From Chryseobacterium sp. KACC 21268 (lineage in GTDB: Bacteria > Bacteroidota > Bacteroidia > Flavobacteriales > Weeksellaceae), in contig CP117875.1 of assembly GCA_028736075.1 (NCBI GenBank), positions 3,162,001-3,226,000 of the forward strand: DNA of 64,000 bases. The letters run 5' to 3'. Every line of letters starts with the position of its first letter. Positions within the stretch are counted from its first letter, which is position 1. The translations under genes were made by a program, and so were the position numbers. This document shows positions 8,247 to 17,754 of the stretch, piece after piece. The notes beneath the pieces are model-generated. The model was not told the origin of the DNA. It did not search any database and saw only the letters and a list, made by a program, of their open reading frames with translations.

Positions 8247-8693
8247 TTAATGTGCCTGAGTCTTCTCTGGATCGTCATAATTTATCATCCATTGGATTCC
8301 GAATTTGTCTTCCCACATCCCAAAATAAGCACCCCAGAAAGTATCCTGAAGTTCCATTGTCACTTTACCGCCTTCGGAAAGTTTTGAGAAAAGATTCAAG
8401 GCTTCTTCTCTGGAATCGGTATTGATGGAGACAGAAAAGTCGTTTCCGTTTTTATATTCACCCATTCCAGGAAGTGAATCGCTGCCCATTAAAGTTGTTT
8501 CCTTAGAAATCGGAAGTGAGACGTGCATTATTTGGTTTTTGTACTCATCTGCCAAAGGCGGCATCCCTTCCGTCGGTGGCATATCGCCAAATCTTCCCCA
8601 AAAAGGAACTTTGGCCCCAAATGCAGATTCATAAAATTTAAAAGCTTCTTCGCACTGGCCGTGGAAAGTAAGATAAGGATTGACTGTTGCCAT
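8247..8693 (-). CDS. VOC family protein (PhnB-like), 148 residues
   Basis: Same PhnB-like VOC family as its neighbour: MATVNPYLTFHGQCEEAFKF at the start, YESAFGAK, a HVSLPISKETTLMGSDSLPGM middle, and DTFWGAYFGMWEDKFGIQWM near the end. The 147 bp before the next gene (8100-8246) is the longest gap in the operon and might hold an internal promoter; I see no clear one. Function unknown; the paralogs suggest either related ligands or dosage. Confidence 0.8.
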   Translation of the reverse strand: MATVNPYLTFHGQCEEAFKFYESAFGAKVPFWGRFGDMPPTEGMPPLADEYKNQIMHVSLPISKETTLMGSDSLPGMGEYKNGNDFSVSINTDSREEALNLFSKLSEGGKVTMELQDTFWGAYFGMWEDKFGIQWMINYDDPEKTQAH

Positions 8694-8720
8694 TTATATA
8701 GTTTTTTTTAAGTTTAATTT

Positions 8721-9245
8721 TTAATATTTCAAATCTGTATCGAAGTCGTATTTCATTCCTTCGTACCCGAGAATTTTTCTCATCAACCCGATTTGCCCGC
8801 AGAGATAATCTTCTCTTCCGATGCACATTCCTACGAAATTGAGAACGTTTTCCGGAAAGAAATCGATGTTCATTCCCATCTGGAAATCTTTATCTAAATC
8901 CTCATCCGTCATTTCCAAAAGTCTTTTGTAAACCAATGGCGAGATGTGATGAAAACTATCTTTCAGTTCTTCCAAAGTTGGATAGATAAAATTTTCGTCC
9001 AGTGCCTTTCCCTGAAAGAAGAGTTCGCCTTGGGGATTTTTCTCATCCAATCCGAGCACATTTCCCAATGCGTACCGCATATCCAGAAAATTACCCGCCA
9101 TCCACACCACGTGATTGGTTTTTCCTTCGATCCTTTTCTTTGCATCCTCTTCCGAAATACCATCCAAAACCAGTAAAAAGTTTTGAGAATGACCACGAAA
9201 TGCAGGAATGATAATGTCAAGTTTCTTTGATTTTGGTGTATCCAT
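8721..9245 (-). CDS. DinB-like four-helix protein
   Basis: The 174-residue protein starts MDTPKSKKLDIIIPAFRGHS. The pattern NHVVWMAGNFLDMRYALGNVLG and a late CIGREDYLCGQIGLMRKILGY match the DinB/YfiT four-helix metal-binding superfamily, although only the first His (NHVVW) is obvious and the full His triad is not evident. The open frame runs 30 codons further upstream, but that part overlaps the preceding SRPBCC gene in another frame, so the ATG at 9245 is chosen. It is embedded in the VOC/SRPBCC operon. Confidence 0.7.
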   Translation of the reverse strand: MDTPKSKKLDIIIPAFRGHSQNFLLVLDGISEEDAKKRIEGKTNHVVWMAGNFLDMRYALGNVLGLDEKNPQGELFFQGKALDENFIYPTLEELKDSFHHISPLVYKRLLEMTDEDLDKDFQMGMNIDFFPENVLNFVGMCIGREDYLCGQIGLMRKILGYEGMKYDFDTDLKY

Positions 9246-9255
9246 TATTGGTGTT

Positions 9256-9699
9256 TTAATTTTTCTCTGACAATTCTTTGATGATTTCCAGGCCTTTTTT
9301 GAAGCCGTTGTCAAACATATCTTTGAAGCTGTCATCAGAATCCACTTCTATTTTCAATGTGATTTTTCCGTTGTTTTCTTCCAGATAATAAGCTTCTTTT
9401 CCTCCACTCCAGACTTTAACCTTTTCACTTTCGGTGTCTTCTACTCCATCTTTGATCTCACCCAGGTGTTTGAAAACTAAAAATTTATTTTCTTCGATCT
9501 TATCAATTGTACTTACCATTCCGTTCTTTTTACTGGAATCTGTAAAATAAGTTTTACCACCAACTTGCCAATCTGTTACCATATTGGAATCCGGACTGAA
9601 GAAGTATGTCCATTTGGAATAAGTATTTTCATTCCACAAAACATCCCAGACTTTTTCTGCAGATGCATTAATTTCTGTTTGATACTTTAATGTTTCCAT
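9256..9699 (-). CDS. SRPBCC domain protein, 147 residues
   Basis: Single START/SRPBCC domain. It begins METLKYQTEINASAEKVWDV, the usual first strand and helix of this fold, and ends with a long helix (DSFKDMFDNGFKKGLEIIKEL). The W-rich early segment (WNENTYSKWTYFF) is common in the group. It lies 10 bases upstream of the DinB-like gene and 13 bases after the double VOC gene, so tight cotranscription is likely. Ligand unknown. Confidence 0.78.
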   Translation of the reverse strand: METLKYQTEINASAEKVWDVLWNENTYSKWTYFFSPDSNMVTDWQVGGKTYFTDSSKKNGMVSTIDKIEENKFLVFKHLGEIKDGVEDTESEKVKVWSGGKEAYYLEENNGKITLKIEVDSDDSFKDMFDNGFKKGLEIIKELSEKN

Positions 9700-9712
9700 A
9701 ACTTTTTTGATT

Positions 9713-10564
9713 TTAAGAATTTGCGGCGTCTTCGATTTCTTGGATGATGATCTTTTTCATCTTCAGCATTGCATCGAAGGCTTTTTTATTTTTTTCAGGA
9801 TTATCGGTATTCGTAAGTTCAATCAATCGTTTTGGCGTGATCTGCCAGCTGAATCCGTATTGATCCTTTAGCCAACCGCACATACTTTCTTCGCCATCTG
9901 CCGTGAGCTTGTTCCAATAAAAATCGGTTTCATCCTGATTGTCCGTCATCACCACCATCGATGTTCCTTCCGAAAAATTGAATTGATGTTGATGGGAACT
10001 GTCCATCGCTATCATCGTGTAGCCATCGATTACAAATTGAGAATGCCCGATGTTGCCTTCTGGTTCGCCTTGTCCGGCTGGATAATTCATAATACCTTCA
10101 ATTTTGGAATTGGGGAAAATTGAAGTGTAATATTGTAAGGCTTCCCGGCACTTTCCGTTGTTCTTTCCAGTGAACATCAGTACGGGTGAGAATTTCTGAC
10201 TGAACTTTTCTTTGCTGTAGTAAAGTTGCCACGAGATACCAAACTGGTCTTCTATCCAAGCATATTTTTCGCTCCAGGGATAAGAATCTAATTCCATCAT
10301 CACTTTTCCGTTTTCAGAAAGTTTTTGATAGTATCCTTCGACTTCATCTTTCGATTCACACATCATCATCAGAGAAACCGTGAGATTGGGTTGAAACTGA
10401 GGGCCTGCATCCAGGAACATCAGCTTTTGACCTTCAATCTCAATATTGATGACCATAGAATTATCCATCGTTATCTTTGAATTTCTGAAAATCGACGTGT
10501 AAAATTTCGCAGCCTCACTTCCCTGTTGGTTGAACCAAATGCAGGGAAAAATATCATTATTCAT
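9713..10564 (-). CDS. Double VOC (PhnB-like) protein
   Basis: The 283-residue protein holds two PhnB-like VOC domains in tandem: residues about 1-120 (FPCIWFNQQGSEAAKFYTSIF, with AWIEDQFGISWQLYY) and about 122-265 (PVLMFTGKNNGKCREALQYY, with CGWLKDQYGFSWQITPKRL). The second domain carries the PKRL tail typical of proteins often labelled 3-demethylubiquinone-9 3-methyltransferase, a name that is probably misleading. The single-domain relatives at 7662 and 8247 suggest fusion or splitting within this operon. Confidence 0.82.
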   Translation of the reverse strand: MNNDIFPCIWFNQQGSEAAKFYTSIFRNSKITMDNSMVINIEIEGQKLMFLDAGPQFQPNLTVSLMMMCESKDEVEGYYQKLSENGKVMMELDSYPWSEKYAWIEDQFGISWQLYYSKEKFSQKFSPVLMFTGKNNGKCREALQYYTSIFPNSKIEGIMNYPAGQGEPEGNIGHSQFVIDGYTMIAMDSSHQHQFNFSEGTSMVVMTDNQDETDFYWNKLTADGEESMCGWLKDQYGFSWQITPKRLIELTNTDNPEKNKKAFDAMLKMKKIIIQEIEDAANS

Positions 10565-10620
10565 AATAGAGAATTTAAAGATTAGAATTAAAGACTAGAG
10601 TAATTCTTAAGCAATATCAA

Positions 10621-11034
10621 TCAAACACTCTCAGCATATTTCTTAAAGTTATCCAAGATTGCCTGCCAACCATCTTTTTGAAAGTCCAAAGGATTCTGAT
10701 TTTCCGGGTCGAAATTTTCTGTCACTTTGGTTTTATCTTCGGAAAGTTTTTCAAAAATCACCTCGATGTTCCTGCCATCTTCAAAGTGGTATTTTAAACT
10801 TTGATTTTCATTCACCTCATCATAAATACCGACAAGATCGAAGCCAAAACTGCCATCTTTTGCCTGCATTCTTACTTCCAATTTTCCGCCAACCTTCAAA
10901 TCGTTTTTTGCCGATGGGCATTCCCAACTTTCGTGCGCGAAGTTCCAATTGGTGACGTGTTTTGGATCATTAAAGAAATCCCAGACATCGTTTATTGATT
11001 TGTTAATTTCCGTAGTGACTGTCAGTTTTTGCAT
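10621..11034 (-). CDS. SRPBCC domain protein, first gene of the operon
   Basis: A 137-residue SRPBCC protein starting MQKLTVTTEINKSINDVWDF and ending with the helix DFQKDGWQAILDNFKKYAES. The GGKLEVRMQAKDGSFGF and ENFDPENQNPLDFQKDGWQAIL stretches match the AHSA1 group. As the 5' gene of the minus-strand run 11034-7207 it probably carries the operon promoter in the 11035-11120 gap. Three SRPBCC, three VOC and one DinB-like gene in one run is an unusual concentration of these families. Confidence 0.78.
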   Translation of the reverse strand: MQKLTVTTEINKSINDVWDFFNDPKHVTNWNFAHESWECPSAKNDLKVGGKLEVRMQAKDGSFGFDLVGIYDEVNENQSLKYHFEDGRNIEVIFEKLSEDKTKVTENFDPENQNPLDFQKDGWQAILDNFKKYAESV

Positions 11035-11114
11035 TTTTAATTGTTTTGAATTGTTTATTTCAAAGTTAAAATTCTTCTGGAATTACCAACTTGTCATAAG
11101 GCAATATCTTTTCA

Positions 11115-11148
11115 ACAAAACAAAAATCACTCATAAAAGAGTGATTTT
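11115..11148 (-). terminator. Terminator of the DUF3108 gene
   Basis: AAAATCACTC (11123-11132) pairs with GAGTGATTTT (11139-11148); on the minus strand it is followed by a T-rich tail. Confidence 0.75.
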
Positions 11149-11156
11149 CAATATTA

Positions 11157-11927
11157 TTATTTTTCAAATTTGATAGGATATTTGACATTTGTAAAACTAT
11201 CTATGCTTGCCTTGAGCGATCCTACTGCGAGTTCTGCTTTTATCAGGACCGGCACTTTATTTTGATCATTGGTGACCCACATCGTCACGCCTTCTTTATC
11301 CTTAAAAACCCTTCCACTTACAACGGAAGGAATAATTTTTAGACAATTGACTTTACCAAATTTTGTAGAGATCTTCTCTGTTCCGACCACTTTCAATTGA
11401 AATGGGAACAATTCGTCATCGATCCAGACACTCATTTTCAGTACACTTCCTACTTTTAAATTGTCAACGCTTCTCAAATAGTAGAAACAAGATAAAATGT
11501 CCTGAACATCGTTTGGAACTTTCACCGTTTTCGCTGGTCTGTCCGTGTGTTTCTTATCGACCAGAACCAAAGTATTGTTATTTGTGTTGAACGTGCTTTG
11601 AAGATGCTGTGTGTAGCTACCTTCCGAAACATTCCTTACATAGAACAAAGGCTCCTTCTTTTCACTGATATAACTTTCGTAAACATCTTCTACCTTGAAA
11701 AAGGCCTTCGCAGCACCGCTGGTTTTTCCAACGCCTCTTACGTAGAATGCAGGCTGACCTTTATATGAAGTTTTGGTTGTAGATAAAGTAGCGTTACCGG
11801 CAGTGATGAATCCGTAATGAATTCTGAAACTGATGGTCTCTCCAGCATTGATATTATCAAACTGCGCAGAAAGTGCAGAGAACAGGAAAACACCGATAAA
11901 TAAAAATAGATTCTTCATTAAACTCAT
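11157..11927 (-). CDS. DUF3108 domain exported protein
   Basis: A 256-residue exported protein with a signal peptide (LFLFIGVFLFSALSAQF) and a DUF3108 fold over most of its length. Recognisable pieces are GETISFRIHYGFITAGNATLS near residue 30 and the late VWIDDELFPFQLKVVGTEKI and EGVTMWVTNDQNKVPVLIKAEL, which are the hallmark strands of the family. The role is unknown; members are periplasmic. It sits between the VOC/SRPBCC operon and the glycogen operon with a terminator on each side, so it is probably monocistronic. Confidence 0.75.
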   Translation of the reverse strand: MSLMKNLFLFIGVFLFSALSAQFDNINAGETISFRIHYGFITAGNATLSTTKTSYKGQPAFYVRGVGKTSGAAKAFFKVEDVYESYISEKKEPLFYVRNVSEGSYTQHLQSTFNTNNNTLVLVDKKHTDRPAKTVKVPNDVQDILSCFYYLRSVDNLKVGSVLKMSVWIDDELFPFQLKVVGTEKISTKFGKVNCLKIIPSVVSGRVFKDKEGVTMWVTNDQNKVPVLIKAELAVGSLKASIDSFTNVKYPIKFEK

Positions 11928-11970
11928 TTGAAATCTTGTAAGACAAATTATTTGCCAAAATTAAAAAACA

Positions 11971-11995
11971 AAAACCCTTCTAGGCGAAGGGTTTT
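11971..11995 (-). terminator. Terminator of the glg operon
   Basis: AAAACCCTTC (11971-11980) pairs with GAAGGGTTTT (11986-11995), with a minus-strand T tail, 18 bases past the glgC stop. Confidence 0.8.
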
Positions 11996-12012
11996 ATAAA
12001 AAGATATTAATA

Positions 12013-13281
12013 TTACATAATATTGGTTCCATCTGGGATTACTGCATTTTTCTTAATCACCACGATTCCTTCTTTGATCGAGTGTGTATCGTAGTCGCCG
12101 TCTGGATGATGTTTTCCACCAATGATCCTTACGTTGTTTCCGATGTAGCAGTTCTTGTCCAAGATCGCTTTGTCTATATAACAATATTTTCCAATGCCCA
12201 TACTTGTGATGCCATCTGCTTCATTTTGTACCACTTGCTGAGCGGTTTGATAGTAATCTGCTCCCATCACATAGGAATTCACAATTGTAGAACCGCGATC
12301 GATCCTAGTTCTATTGCCAATGATGCAATTCTCCACTTTGTCTGCCATAATGATACAACCATCTCCAATAATCGTCTTACTCACGTAAGAACCATTGATC
12401 TTCGACGGCGGAAGCATTCTAGCTCTTGTATAGATTGGATTGGAACTGAACAGATTGAATTGTGGAAGATCCTGAGCAAGATCTAGGTTTGCTTCATAAA
12501 AAGATTCGATAGTACCGATGTCTGTCCAATAGCCATCGTATTGATAACTCAAAACACTGTAGTTTCCAATGGCCGCCGGAATGAAATCTTTACCGAAATC
12601 ATCACCTTCGTGCTCATCAAACAGTTTTCTCAAGACATTTTTTGTAAAGACGTAGATTCCCATCGACGCAAGATATTCCTTGCCTTTTGATTTGCTTTCG
12701 TCACTAACCTCGGATTTCCAGTCATTCAAGACCTCGTAACCTGGTTTTTCTGTGAAAGAGGTGATATTTCCCTCTTCATCGGCTTTCATAATTCCAAATC
12801 CAGTTGCATCTTTTGCATTCACAGGAATGGTTGCAATGGTAATATCGCCACCTTGTTCCTTATGAAAATCTATCATTTGTTGGAAATCCATCTGATAAAG
12901 CTGGTCTCCGGAAAGGATTAAGATATATTCATATTCATATTTTTCCAAATGCTTCATCGTCTGGCGAACCGCATCTGCTGTCCCTTGATACCAATTTTCG
13001 TTCTCCACATTTTGCTCAGCAGCTAGAATATCTACAAAGCCTTTGCTGAAGATATCGAAGTGATAAGAATTTTTGATGTGAGAATTGAGTGATGCAGAAT
13101 TGAACTGGGTCAAAACCAAAATTCTGTTAAGTCCAGAATTAAGGCAATTAGAAATTGGAATATCTACCAAACGGTATTTTCCTGCAATTGGAACTGCTGG
13201 TTTTGATCTTGTATTGGTCAATGGAAATAATCGGCTTCCTCTTCCGCCTCCTAAGACAATGGAGATTACACTTTCTTTCAT
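12013..13281 (-). CDS. glgC: Glucose-1-phosphate adenylyltransferase
   Basis: GlgC makes ADP-glucose from glucose 1-phosphate and ATP, the committed step of bacterial glycogen synthesis. The 422-residue protein has the nucleotidyltransferase signature at the start (SIVLGGGRGSRLFPLTNTRSKPAVPIAGKYRLVDIPISNC), the ILSGDQLYQMDF substrate site near residue 125, and a C-terminal left-handed beta-helix with repeated I/V-G-N/D turns (CIIGNRTRIDRGSTIVNS). Length is normal for the family. It is the last gene of the glgB-glgA-glgC run; the gap to glgA is 86 bp. Confidence 0.95.
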   Translation of the reverse strand: MKESVISIVLGGGRGSRLFPLTNTRSKPAVPIAGKYRLVDIPISNCLNSGLNRILVLTQFNSASLNSHIKNSYHFDIFSKGFVDILAAEQNVENENWYQGTADAVRQTMKHLEKYEYEYILILSGDQLYQMDFQQMIDFHKEQGGDITIATIPVNAKDATGFGIMKADEEGNITSFTEKPGYEVLNDWKSEVSDESKSKGKEYLASMGIYVFTKNVLRKLFDEHEGDDFGKDFIPAAIGNYSVLSYQYDGYWTDIGTIESFYEANLDLAQDLPQFNLFSSNPIYTRARMLPPSKINGSYVSKTIIGDGCIIMADKVENCIIGNRTRIDRGSTIVNSYVMGADYYQTAQQVVQNEADGITSMGIGKYCYIDKAILDKNCYIGNNVRIIGGKHHPDGDYDTHSIKEGIVVIKKNAVIPDGTNIM

Positions 13282-13367
13282 AAATGAGTTTTGGTTATTT
13301 TATGATTTTGTTATCGATTAAAGTTAATCATTCTTTGCCAATATTACGCCAATGTGAATCGAAATCA

Positions 13368-14774
13368 TTAATAATTATAAAGATTTTCATAATTTTTAGC
13401 CGACTTTTCCCAAGAGAAATCAAATGACATATTATTATAGATCAATCCCTTCATCAGATTCTTTTGGCTGTAGATATGCAAAGCCCGTTTGATGGCGTGC
13501 ACGGCATCTTCTGCACCGGCATTGGTGAAATTAAGTCCACTTCCGCCACTGGATATATCCTGAACTGTATCTCGCAGACCGCCTGTATATCTTACAATCG
13601 GAACAGTTCCGTATCGCATCGAGTACATTTGGTTGAGTCCACAAGGCTCTACTCTGCTTGGCATCAGTAAGAAATCTGCCGACGCATAGATCTGATGAGA
13701 CAAATATTCTTTGTAACCCAAATCGATTGCGAAGTTGACATTGAATTTGTATTGCAATTCTTTCAGTTTGTTTTCGATATCCTGATTTCCGGAACCTAAG
13801 ACTATGATATTCAAAGCGCCATTAGTTTCCTGGATGCTTCGTTCTACAATCTCTGGCAAAAGGTCTGCTCCTTTTTCGCCTGCAAAACGGCCGATGAATC
13901 CGAAGAGTGGAAGATTAGGATTAAGGCCGTACTCGGCACAGATCACCCTTTTGTTTTCCCATTTGCCTTCCTCTGCGTAATCTTTATTATAATTAAATTT
14001 AAGCATCTCGTCCTTCTCAGGATCCCAAACTTCGGTGTCAATTCCGTTAATAATCCCAAACGCTTTTTGACGTTCCTGATTCATCAACGGTTCCAAACCT
14101 TGGAAACTGTAGAACAATTCCTGCAAATAACCGCCGGAAACAGCATTGAAGGCATTACAACTCTTGATCATCGCTGCCATTGGATTGATTCTTCCGTTCC
14201 AATCCAAAATTCCAGATTTCCAACCATCGAAATGAGGTAAGAAGCTGGACATTTTCCAATCCATACTTCCCTGATATTCGCCATTGTGTATAGTTCCGAT
14301 GGTCTTAATGCCTTTCAGAAAGCTAAATTCATAACAGTTGTCGATCATAAACGGAACCAAACCTGTGTGATAATCGTGGCAATGGAAGACATCCGGACGG
14401 ATCTGCATCGCACTCAGCCAATGCAAAACACCGTGCTGGAAGGCAATGAACTGCTGACTCTCGTCCCAATAGCCATAGACACTTTCACGGTCCAAAAGTC
14501 CTGGAATCTTGACCAAATAAAGGTCGAAACCGAGAACATTGCTTTTCTCTTTGAAAACTTGGACCTGGTACATATTGAACGACTGATGGATAAAGCCATC
14601 AAAGACCACTTCAAAATCGTGGTTATAGAAAAATGGTTTGTTGTACCAAGGCATGATCACGCTGGCATCCAATCCCATCTGGTTTTGATATTTTGGTAGA
14701 GCTCCCACTACATCTGCCAGTCCACCGACTTTTGCAACAGGATAACATTCCATCGAGAGGTGAAATATCTTCAT
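13368..14774 (-). CDS. glgA: Glycogen synthase (ADP-glucose type)
   Basis: GlgA adds glucose from ADP-glucose to the growing alpha-1,4-glucan. The 468-residue GT5 enzyme has the N-terminal KVGGLADVVGALPK motif that binds ADP-glucose (residues about 16-29), the HCHDYHTGLVPF segment, and the C-terminal lobe with GFIGRFAGEKG and EPCGLNQMYSMRYGTVPIV, including the catalytic Glu. The start overlaps nothing; glgB ends two bases upstream, so the two are translationally close. Confidence 0.95.
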   Translation of the reverse strand: MKIFHLSMECYPVAKVGGLADVVGALPKYQNQMGLDASVIMPWYNKPFFYNHDFEVVFDGFIHQSFNMYQVQVFKEKSNVLGFDLYLVKIPGLLDRESVYGYWDESQQFIAFQHGVLHWLSAMQIRPDVFHCHDYHTGLVPFMIDNCYEFSFLKGIKTIGTIHNGEYQGSMDWKMSSFLPHFDGWKSGILDWNGRINPMAAMIKSCNAFNAVSGGYLQELFYSFQGLEPLMNQERQKAFGIINGIDTEVWDPEKDEMLKFNYNKDYAEEGKWENKRVICAEYGLNPNLPLFGFIGRFAGEKGADLLPEIVERSIQETNGALNIIVLGSGNQDIENKLKELQYKFNVNFAIDLGYKEYLSHQIYASADFLLMPSRVEPCGLNQMYSMRYGTVPIVRYTGGLRDTVQDISSGGSGLNFTNAGAEDAVHAIKRALHIYSQKNLMKGLIYNNMSFDFSWEKSAKNYENLYNY

Positions 14775-14776
14775 AT

Positions 14777-16726
14777 TTATTTTTTCTTTTTAATAAGAAC
14801 TTTGTTTTTTGATTTTTGTTTGATGACCTTGTTCTGTTTCAAAACCACACCAGACAATGGCGGCAATCTCAAAATGATTGAATTTTCCCGATTGTCCCAG
14901 CCTTCATCCAGTTCTTGAGAAATGACTGCTTCTACTCCGCTTCCGCTATATTGCGTATCATCAGAATTGAGAATCACTTCCCATTTTGTGTCTCTTTCTA
15001 CGCCAATTCTGTAGTCAAAACTATTGGGTGTAAGATTGAGAACTGTCATTAGAACTTCTTTATTTTCTTTACTTTTTCTAAGGAAAATAAAAATCGAGTT
15101 ATCTCTGTCATCAGCATTGATCCATTCGTATCCATTTGGTGAGAATTGCTGCTCGTACAATGCAGGATTTGATCTGTAAAGCAAATTGAGGTCTTTTACA
15201 AAATTCTGAAGGTCTTTGTGAACCGGATATTCCAGCAAATGCCAATCCAGCGACGTTGTGAAATTCCATTCGTTGGTTTGTGCAATCTCATCACCCATAA
15301 ACAATAATTTTGCGCCTGGATTTGTGAACATATAAACATACATCGCACGCAGGTTAGCAAACTTTTGCCACTCGTCTCCAGGCATTTTATAGATCAAACT
15401 ACTTTTACCGTGAACTACTTCATCGTGAGAAAGTGGCATCATATAATTTTCATTATACATATAAACACTTGTGAAAGTGATCTTGTTGTGATGATATTTT
15501 CTTGCGATTGGATCTTCCTTGAAATAATCCAGCGTATCGTGCATCCAGCCCATCATCCACTTCATTCCGAAACCAATACCATCTTCGTGGACAGGTTTCG
15601 TCAGCCTTGGAAAATCTGAACTTTCCTCGGCGATTGTCTGTACATCGGGAAATTCTCCATACACAGCGACATTAAAATCCTGAAGGAATTGTTTCGCTTC
15701 CAGATTCACATTTGTTCCGTAGATATTCGGTTCCCATTCGCCTTCGTTTCTGGAGTAATCCAGATGAAGCATCGATGTCACCGCATCGACCCGAAGTCCA
15801 TCGGCGTGATATCTATCAAGCCAAAAGATTGCATTTGAAATTAAAAATGATTTGACCTCTGGTCTTCCGTAATTGAAAATGTAAGACTTCCAATCTGGGT
15901 GAAAACCTTTTCTTGGATCTTCGTGCTCGTAGAGAAATGAACCATCGAAAAAGTGCAAGCCATTGGCATCACCCGGAAAATGGGATGGTACCCAATCCAG
16001 GAAAACGCCGATATTATTTTTATGAAGTTCGGAAATGAGATACATCAATTCCTGTGGTGAACCAAATCTGTTTGTAGCGGCGTAAAATCCAGTGATCTGA
16101 TAGCCCCAACTTGGGTCATAAGGATATTCCATCACGGGCATCAATTCTACGTGGGTGAAATTCATCGCCTTGAGATATGGAACTAATTTGTCTGCGATTT
16201 CACCATAGCTAAGATAGCGTTCTGGATTTCCAGGATCACGCATCCACGAGCCAAGATGGACTTCGTACACAGACATTGGCGATTCCAAACTGTTATGCTT
16301 TGCGCGATTTTTCATCCAATCTTCATCCTGCCATTCATACCAAGTGGTGCAAACGACAGAGCTGGCTTGTAGCGCTTTCTCAAAACATAGTGCATACGGA
16401 TCTGCTTTTTCTAGCAAAATTCCAGTATTGGTTCGGATGCCATATTTATAAACTTCACCAAAATCGAGACCTGGAATAAAACCTTCCCAAATCCCAGATT
16501 GGTCCCAGCGTCCTGCCAATTGATGTGAAAATGAATTCCATTGGTTGAAATTCCCGATCACGGAAACCTCTGTTGCCGTAGGTGCCCAAACTGAAAAATA
16601 AACGCCTGAAACGCCGTCCACTTCAACTTTGTGAGAGCCAAACTTCTCGTAGAGTCTGGTGTGTTTTCCCGAGCGGAAAAGATAAATATCAAAATCGGAA
16701 AATAGAGAATAAGGCTGAACGGTCAT
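14777..16726 (-). CDS. glgB: 1,4-alpha-glucan branching enzyme
   Basis: GlgB makes alpha-1,6 branches in glycogen. The 649-residue GH13 enzyme has a CBM48 domain (about 30-120, VSVIGNFNQWNSF), then the TIM barrel with the four GH13 regions: FLDWVPSHF, GLRVDAVTSMLHLDY (nucleophile Asp), TIAEESSDFP (acid Glu) and MPLSHDEVVHGK. A Lys-rich tail ends the protein. The open frame extends 15 codons upstream, but the ATG at 16726 (MTVQPYSLFSDFDIYLFRSG) gives the usual family start. It is the first gene of the glg operon. Confidence 0.94.
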   Translation of the reverse strand: MTVQPYSLFSDFDIYLFRSGKHTRLYEKFGSHKVEVDGVSGVYFSVWAPTATEVSVIGNFNQWNSFSHQLAGRWDQSGIWEGFIPGLDFGEVYKYGIRTNTGILLEKADPYALCFEKALQASSVVCTTWYEWQDEDWMKNRAKHNSLESPMSVYEVHLGSWMRDPGNPERYLSYGEIADKLVPYLKAMNFTHVELMPVMEYPYDPSWGYQITGFYAATNRFGSPQELMYLISELHKNNIGVFLDWVPSHFPGDANGLHFFDGSFLYEHEDPRKGFHPDWKSYIFNYGRPEVKSFLISNAIFWLDRYHADGLRVDAVTSMLHLDYSRNEGEWEPNIYGTNVNLEAKQFLQDFNVAVYGEFPDVQTIAEESSDFPRLTKPVHEDGIGFGMKWMMGWMHDTLDYFKEDPIARKYHHNKITFTSVYMYNENYMMPLSHDEVVHGKSSLIYKMPGDEWQKFANLRAMYVYMFTNPGAKLLFMGDEIAQTNEWNFTTSLDWHLLEYPVHKDLQNFVKDLNLLYRSNPALYEQQFSPNGYEWINADDRDNSIFIFLRKSKENKEVLMTVLNLTPNSFDYRIGVERDTKWEVILNSDDTQYSGSGVEAVISQELDEGWDNRENSIILRLPPLSGVVLKQNKVIKQKSKNKVLIKKKK

Positions 16727-17031
16727 AGAATATTGGTGATGATTGATAATTAATAAATGATTTTTGATCAAATATTACAACCTTACCAAGATAAAGAAAT
16801 TAATCGATACATAGTAATTTTTTTTGTTAATTTGATATTACGTGATAGATCGGAGGTGGTCTTAGTTACTTTGAAGTTAAATTCTTCATTATGACCAAAA
16901 TCATTTTGATGATAAACCAGTCCATCCTCAAGCAGATATCGTTCCATTGGTAAGAAGAATTTTGAAGTGGAAGGTTTTTGCGATGATAATATTGCTTTTT
17001 TCAAACTTAAAAAGAAGGATTTTTTTAAATA
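16727..17031. other. Gap upstream of glgB
   Basis: A 73-codon minus-strand frame (16783-17004) is present but reads as low-complexity, family-less protein and I do not accept it. The stretch next to 16726 probably carries the glgB promoter; no clean TTTG/TAnnTTTG pair is seen. Confidence 0.4.
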
Positions 17032-17754
17032 TCAGGGATTGACCGTTTGTGCCCACAGATAGGTTCCGACATTTTTTCCCGTCTTTTCGAGTTGTGTTTT
17101 GGTGGACTCAAAATCCAATGTTGCGATGATGAAAAGCCATTTTGTATTTTGTGGGATGCTAAAAGACCAATCTTGTGCTGGTACATTTTCTTTTTCTCTC
17201 AGCAATAGCGATAAGGACGAAAGCACTTCGACATCCACCACTTTAAAATTCAGATTGGTTGACACGGCGTAAAAATTAAGTTTTGCGGTGGTGGCATTTT
17301 TTGGTGCTCTTATCTGATCTCCCCAAGCTAAAGCAGGAAGGCCAATGCTCATTGTTTGATCTACAATTTCATTATATTTTGGATAGAAGTTGGTGTAACG
17401 CTGCCACTCTACTTTCGGGTTGAAGTTGAAGCCAATCATCGCTTCGGGATCTTGGAAACTAAGGAGCGTCGTTCCGCTTTCGGTGACTTTACTTGAAATC
17501 GTTTTGAGCAATCTTGTCTTGTGCTTTACTGCTTGATATTGATGGGAAACCAGACCTATTTTATCTTTCAAAAGATTTCTATACAGTTTTTCCTTCACTC
17601 CAGCCAAAGCAAACTTTTCGGCCTCTGCTTTAGTATTTTTGGTCTGTTTTGGTTTGTTTCCTTTTTCGCGGACGTAAACTCTATCGCCATCATTGACGAA
17701 AACCAGATTGCCTACGGCACCGCTCAAGTTGCCATTCTTTTTCAATCTTGCCAT
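17032..17754 (-). CDS. Hypothetical protein, 240 residues, DUF6266-like organisation
   Basis: Not firmly recognised. It begins MARLKKNGNLSGAVGNLVFV, similar in layout to DUF6266 proteins of flavobacteria that start with a Gly-rich segment followed by a beta-strand and a basic patch (NDGDRVYVREKGNKPKQ). A Lys-rich helical part (residues about 35-85) and a beta-rich C-terminal half follow. No signal peptide or membrane helix. It stands alone upstream of the glg operon. The family call is a resemblance, not an identification. Confidence 0.55.
   Translation of the reverse strand: MARLKKNGNLSGAVGNLVFVNDGDRVYVREKGNKPKQTKNTKAEAEKFALAGVKEKLYRNLLKDKIGLVSHQYQAVKHKTRLLKTISSKVTESGTTLLSFQDPEAMIGFNFNPKVEWQRYTNFYPKYNEIVDQTMSIGLPALAWGDQIRAPKNATTAKLNFYAVSTNLNFKVVDVEVLSSLSLLLREKENVPAQDWSFSIPQNTKWLFIIATLDFESTKTQLEKTGKNVGTYLWAQTVNP

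Noticed and set aside
16783..17004. 73-codon minus-strand ORF upstream of glgB
   Set aside because: No recognisable family, lies in the probable promoter region of glgB, and the protein looks like translated AT-rich spacer.
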